Positions 61,291-64,000 of a stretch of DNA of 64,000 nt are shown piece after piece (positions within the stretch are counted from its first letter, which is position 1; each line of letters opens with the position of its first letter). Below the pieces are notes generated by a model. That model was not told the DNA's origin. It worked only from the letters and a program-made list of their open reading frames with translations, and searched no databases. Location of the stretch: NCBI GenBank assembly GCA_001804815.1, contig MHBI01000009.1:1-64000 (forward strand), written 5' to 3'. A program made the position numbers and the translations under genes. The stretch comes from Lentisphaerae bacterium GWF2_50_93 (lineage in GTDB: Bacteria; Verrucomicrobiota; Lentisphaeria; Victivallales; GWF2-50-93).

Positions 61291-62886
61291 ATGAATGATC
61301 AGATAATAAAAGAATCTTCCCGGCGAAGAACATTTGCGATTATTTCGCACCCTGATGCCGGAAAGACAACACTGACCGAAAAACTCCTGCTATATGGTGG
61401 CGCGTTGGAGCTTGCAGGCTCTGTAAGTGCGAAAAAGAAGCAACGGGAAACCACTTCGGACTGGATGGAACTTGAAAAGAAACGCGGCATTTCAATTTCC
61501 TCGACGGTACTGCAATTTGATTATGGCGATTACAGATTGAATTTGCTTGACACCCCGGGGCATAAGGATTTCTCGGAAGATACATATCGCGTACTGATGG
61601 CGGTAGATGCTGTTGTCATGGTGATCGATGCCGTAAAGGGCATTGAAAGCCAAACCCGCAAGCTCTTTGAAATCTGCCGGAAACGCGGTATTCCGATATT
61701 CACTTTCATGAACAAGCTCGATCGGCCTTCCAAATCCCCGCTGGAACTTATAGACCAATTGGAAAAAGTGCTTGATCTGCATGCTTATCCTATCAACTGG
61801 CCATTAGGCAATGGTTCTGATTTTAAAGGTATTTATGACAGGTCGAAGAAGGAAGTTCATCTTTTCGAGCGAGTTCCAGGAGGTGCGTACCGGTCTCCTG
61901 TTTTTGTAAGTGATCTTTCCGATCCCCTTGTCAGGGATCTTCTAATGGAACAGACATATCGTGAAGTTACTGAAGAATTGGAAATGCTCGACGGCGCTCA
62001 TGATGGATTTGATCTGACGGCAGTATCCCAGGGTAAAACCACTCCAGTATTTTTTGGAAGCGCCGCCAACAATTTCGGAGTTGAATTCCTGTTAAAACAT
62101 TTCTTGGAATATTCTGCAGGTCCAAGTCCCAGAAAAACAAAAAAAGGCGTTGTCCCTCTGGCGCACCCCCACTTTTCCTCATTTGTCTTCAAAGTACAGA
62201 CGAACATGAACCCCCTGCACCGGGATCGCGTGGTATTCGCCAGGGTCTGCTCCGGCAGGTTTTCCCGCGATTTAAAGGTTTATCACGCCAGGTCCGGACG
62301 CAACATCAGTTTATCCGATTCGTTTAATCTGTTCGGACGCGACCGTGAAGTTACGAGCGAGGCATATCCCGGTGATATTGTCGGCTTTGTTACAAAATTG
62401 GATTTTCGCATAGGTGATACGCTCAGCACGGAACCGGGACTTCTTTTTGAGGAAATCCCCCGGTTTGCTCCTGAATGTTTTGGCTTTTTAAAAAACACTT
62501 CCTTTTCAAGTCAAAAACCCTTTAGGAAAGGCCTGGAGCATCTTCTTGCCGAGGATATCGTACAGACTTTCTACCTGCATGATTCGCCGCAGTCGCCACC
62601 TCTTCTAGGTGCAGTCGGACCTTTGCAGTTTGAAGTCCTGCAGTATCGCCTTAAAGATGAATACAAGGCCGAGTCCAGATTGGAGATGATGTCCTGGAAA
62701 GTTTTAAGATGGGTGGAATCTTCACTTAAAAGCGGGGACTTGCAAGAACTCCTGCCGAGTGGAATAGCCTTGGCGCTCGACGATCAGAAACGAAGGGTTA
62801 TGCTTTTTGACTCTGAATGGTCTTTAAAATCCTTTTCAGAAAGGAACCCTTCGATAATATTTTTAGATTCGCCTGAAATTAAATGA
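61291..62886 (+). CDS. prfC: Peptide chain release factor 3
   Basis: 531-aa GTPase that recycles RF1/RF2 after termination. G1 SHPDAGKTT, an RF3-specific TTSDWMELEKKRGISISST region, G3 DTPGHKDFSEDTYR and G4 NKLDRPSKSPLEL are typical, and the C-terminal part matches RF3. ATG 61291 gives the usual family length and the MNDQIIKESSRRRTFAIISH start; the frame is open back to 61225 without similarity. No strong ribosome site. The stop overlaps the following start (ATGA). Confidence 0.94.
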   Translation: MNDQIIKESSRRRTFAIISHPDAGKTTLTEKLLLYGGALELAGSVSAKKKQRETTSDWMELEKKRGISISSTVLQFDYGDYRLNLLDTPGHKDFSEDTYRVLMAVDAVVMVIDAVKGIESQTRKLFEICRKRGIPIFTFMNKLDRPSKSPLELIDQLEKVLDLHAYPINWPLGNGSDFKGIYDRSKKEVHLFERVPGGAYRSPVFVSDLSDPLVRDLLMEQTYREVTEELEMLDGAHDGFDLTAVSQGKTTPVFFGSAANNFGVEFLLKHFLEYSAGPSPRKTKKGVVPLAHPHFSSFVFKVQTNMNPLHRDRVVFARVCSGRFSRDLKVYHARSGRNISLSDSFNLFGRDREVTSEAYPGDIVGFVTKLDFRIGDTLSTEPGLLFEEIPRFAPECFGFLKNTSFSSQKPFRKGLEHLLAEDIVQTFYLHDSPQSPPLLGAVGPLQFEVLQYRLKDEYKAESRLEMMSWKVLRWVESSLKSGDLQELLPSGIALALDDQKRRVMLFDSEWSLKSFSERNPSIIFLDSPEIK

Positions 62887-63575
62887 GATGCCAGGCAATG
62901 CGAAAATGCAGCAAGAAAACTAAAATGCAGAATGATGCGAATTCAGTGCCGACATGTAGGTTATGCCGGGGCAGATCGGAGCTGTTTTTTGAAATGCCGG
63001 ATAAAAAGTATTATCGATGCGGGGGATGTTCGGCAATATTCCTGGATCCCCGCCGGCATCTCTCAAAAGAAGATGAAAAAAGAAGGTATGAGGAACATAA
63101 TAATAATGTTGAAGACCCAGGATATCAGAAGTTTGTCGAACCCCTTGTATTGAAAATTCAAGAAAATTTTGGCAAAGAACATCAAGGGCTGGACTTTGGT
63201 GCGGGACCAGGGCCTGTAGTTGCCAAGCTTCTCCGGGGAAAAGGATATTCCATTGAATTGTATGATCCCTTTTTCTGGAACGAGCCCCAACTCCTTGAGA
63301 AGAAGTACGATTTTATTGTTTGCTGCGAAGTTATAGAGCATTTTTATTTTCCAGAAAAAGAATTCAGGTTGTTAAGGTCTCTTTTGAAATCCGGCGGCAT
63401 GTTATTCTGCCAAACAGATTTGTATTCGGAAAAAACAGATTTCAAGAGCTGGTATTATAGAAATGACTCGACACACGTGTTTTTTTATCATCAGAATACT
63501 CTGGCGTGGATCAAGACATTGTTTGACTTTGAATTTATGGAAAACGACGGGAGATTGGTGGAATTTTCAGTTTGA
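62883..63575 (+). CDS. Class I SAM-dependent methyltransferase with N-terminal zinc ribbon
   Basis: 230 aa. Residues about 25-52 hold CRLCRGRSE and YYRCGGCSAIFL, a CxxC-CxxC ribbon; the methyltransferase core follows with GLDFGAGPGPVVAKLL as SAM motif I (about 102-117) and FIVCCEVIEHFYFPEKEF as the motif II region. This layout is common among methyltransferases acting on small molecules or sugars; substrate unknown. Coupled to prfC by a 4-base overlap; a second Met lies five codons in. Confidence 0.85.
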   Translation: MRCQAMRKCSKKTKMQNDANSVPTCRLCRGRSELFFEMPDKKYYRCGGCSAIFLDPRRHLSKEDEKRRYEEHNNNVEDPGYQKFVEPLVLKIQENFGKEHQGLDFGAGPGPVVAKLLRGKGYSIELYDPFFWNEPQLLEKKYDFIVCCEVIEHFYFPEKEFRLLRSLLKSGGMLFCQTDLYSEKTDFKSWYYRNDSTHVFFYHQNTLAWIKTLFDFEFMENDGRLVEFSV

Positions 63576-63604
63576 CCGTCCTGCTTATAACGGTGAAAAT
63601 ATTT

Positions 63605-63940
63605 TCATCCGACGTTTGTCATTGATATTGAAATGTCCGATGGAAGTGCGAGGCCTGCCGCGACCTGCATGGACTTGAACAAGGCGACAGGGACAACGCA
63701 GCCTGCGCAGCATCCCTTGAGAACTTCGCGTGTCCTGGACAGGATTATGCTTTCACCTGCAGGACTGATTTCCTGGAACGCGTCAATCGGCCCGGCTTCC
63801 TTGATGGCTTTGGCGAGAGCCTGGATTTTCTCGCAGGGGGAGTCTACCACGAAATCCACCAGCTGCCCATCCTCGCAGTTGGCTGTTGCCTTAGTTATAA
63901 AACCACATACCCCCGCATTGACAGTAACTTGAACGTTCAT
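63605..63940 (-). CDS. Small conserved cysteine-containing protein of unknown function
   Basis: 111 aa, MNVQVTVNAGVCGFITKATA at the start and KGCCAGCVVPVALFKSMQVA later. Six Cys (including CCAGC) suggest metal or Fe-S binding. It resembles, from memory, the small proteins grouped as DUF6951, but I cannot confirm this. A strong ribosome site AAGGAG lies 8 nt before the ATG, so it is very likely a real gene. Convergent with the methyltransferase gene. The 60 bases after it to the window end hold only its upstream region. Confidence 0.72.
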   Translation of the reverse strand: MNVQVTVNAGVCGFITKATANCEDGQLVDFVVDSPCEKIQALAKAIKEAGPIDAFQEISPAGESIILSRTREVLKGCCAGCVVPVALFKSMQVAAGLALPSDISISMTNVG

Positions 63941-64000
63941 ATATACATCTCCTTCTTTATTTTAACTGGCTTATCCTCAATTTGCCATCTTCCATTTCCA

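Noticed and set aside
1..64000. CRISPR arrays, rRNA genes, prophage modules, integrons
   Set aside because: No regularly spaced direct repeats, no rRNA motifs, and no phage structural or integrase genes were found on either strand.

Overview
The window looks like chromosome from a bacterium of the Planctomycetes-Verrucomicrobia-Chlamydiae superphylum, most likely Lentisphaerota or a near relative. This is inference. It rests on an EF-Tu whose switch I lacks the usual RGITI and carries an insertion I associate with Verrucomicrobia/Lentisphaerota, on the L2 variant DHPNGGGEG, on fusA joined directly to rpsJ, on heptosyltransferase and RND genes that imply a Gram-negative envelope, and on a high density of small hairpin repeats. 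Base composition is moderate except for one clearly GC-rich gene at 11003-12640.

Left part (1-13.1 kb): the 3' end of a group II intron (1-98), a terminator, a secreted beta-propeller protein, a family 35 beta-galactosidase, a convergent HI0933-type flavoprotein, a family 39 membrane glycosyltransferase, a solitary trpB with its own terminator, a waaF-like heptosyltransferase, a GC-rich secreted pectate-lyase-type beta-helix protein and a small Cys-cluster protein. Then, on the minus strand (19.6 down to 13.2 kb): a Gfo/Idh oxidoreductase, ispE, a PfkB sugar kinase, a D-lyxose/D-mannose isomerase, a polyol-phosphate dehydrogenase-like protein and a HipA-family kinase with a fused DNA-binding domain. 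Most junctions in this run carry an AU-rich hairpin whose arms start ATAAAT and end ATTTAT.

Centre (39.2 down to 19.7 kb, all minus strand): the gene-expression block tRNA-Leu, tRNA-Thr, tuf, rpmG, tRNA-Trp, secE, nusG, rplK, rplA, rplJ, rplL, rpoB, rpoC, rpsL, rpsG, fusA, rpsJ, rplC, rplD, rplW, rplB, rpsS. An attenuator-like hairpin lies between rplL and rpoB, a good sigma70-type promoter lies ahead of rpsL, and two very strong hairpins end the run straight after rpsS. The S10 operon is therefore cut after rpsS.

Mobile interval (39.3-42.6 kb): a Gfo/Idh oxidoreductase, a REP-associated (HUH) transposase gene bounded by a perfect 28-bp inverted repeat, and a nested structure. A 290-bp MITE with 18-bp terminal repeats and a 9-bp target duplication sits inside a 122-bp hairpin repeat whose uninterrupted sister copy lies in the ars operon at 58155-58277.

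Right part: a heterodimeric ABC exporter with one degenerate ATP site; an RND pump and adaptor; a signalling cluster of a hybrid histidine kinase followed by two paralogous receiver-Ser/Thr-kinase fusions, with a decayed fragment of a second hybrid kinase between them, which points to duplication of a kinase/effector-kinase pair; an arsenic operon (arsR, AhpD-like, arsC, arsM, ferredoxin, acr3); marC; prfC; a methyltransferase; and a small conserved protein. The best candidates for something undescribed are the two-component/eukaryotic-type kinase cluster, the family of AU-rich intercistronic hairpins, and the nested miniature elements.
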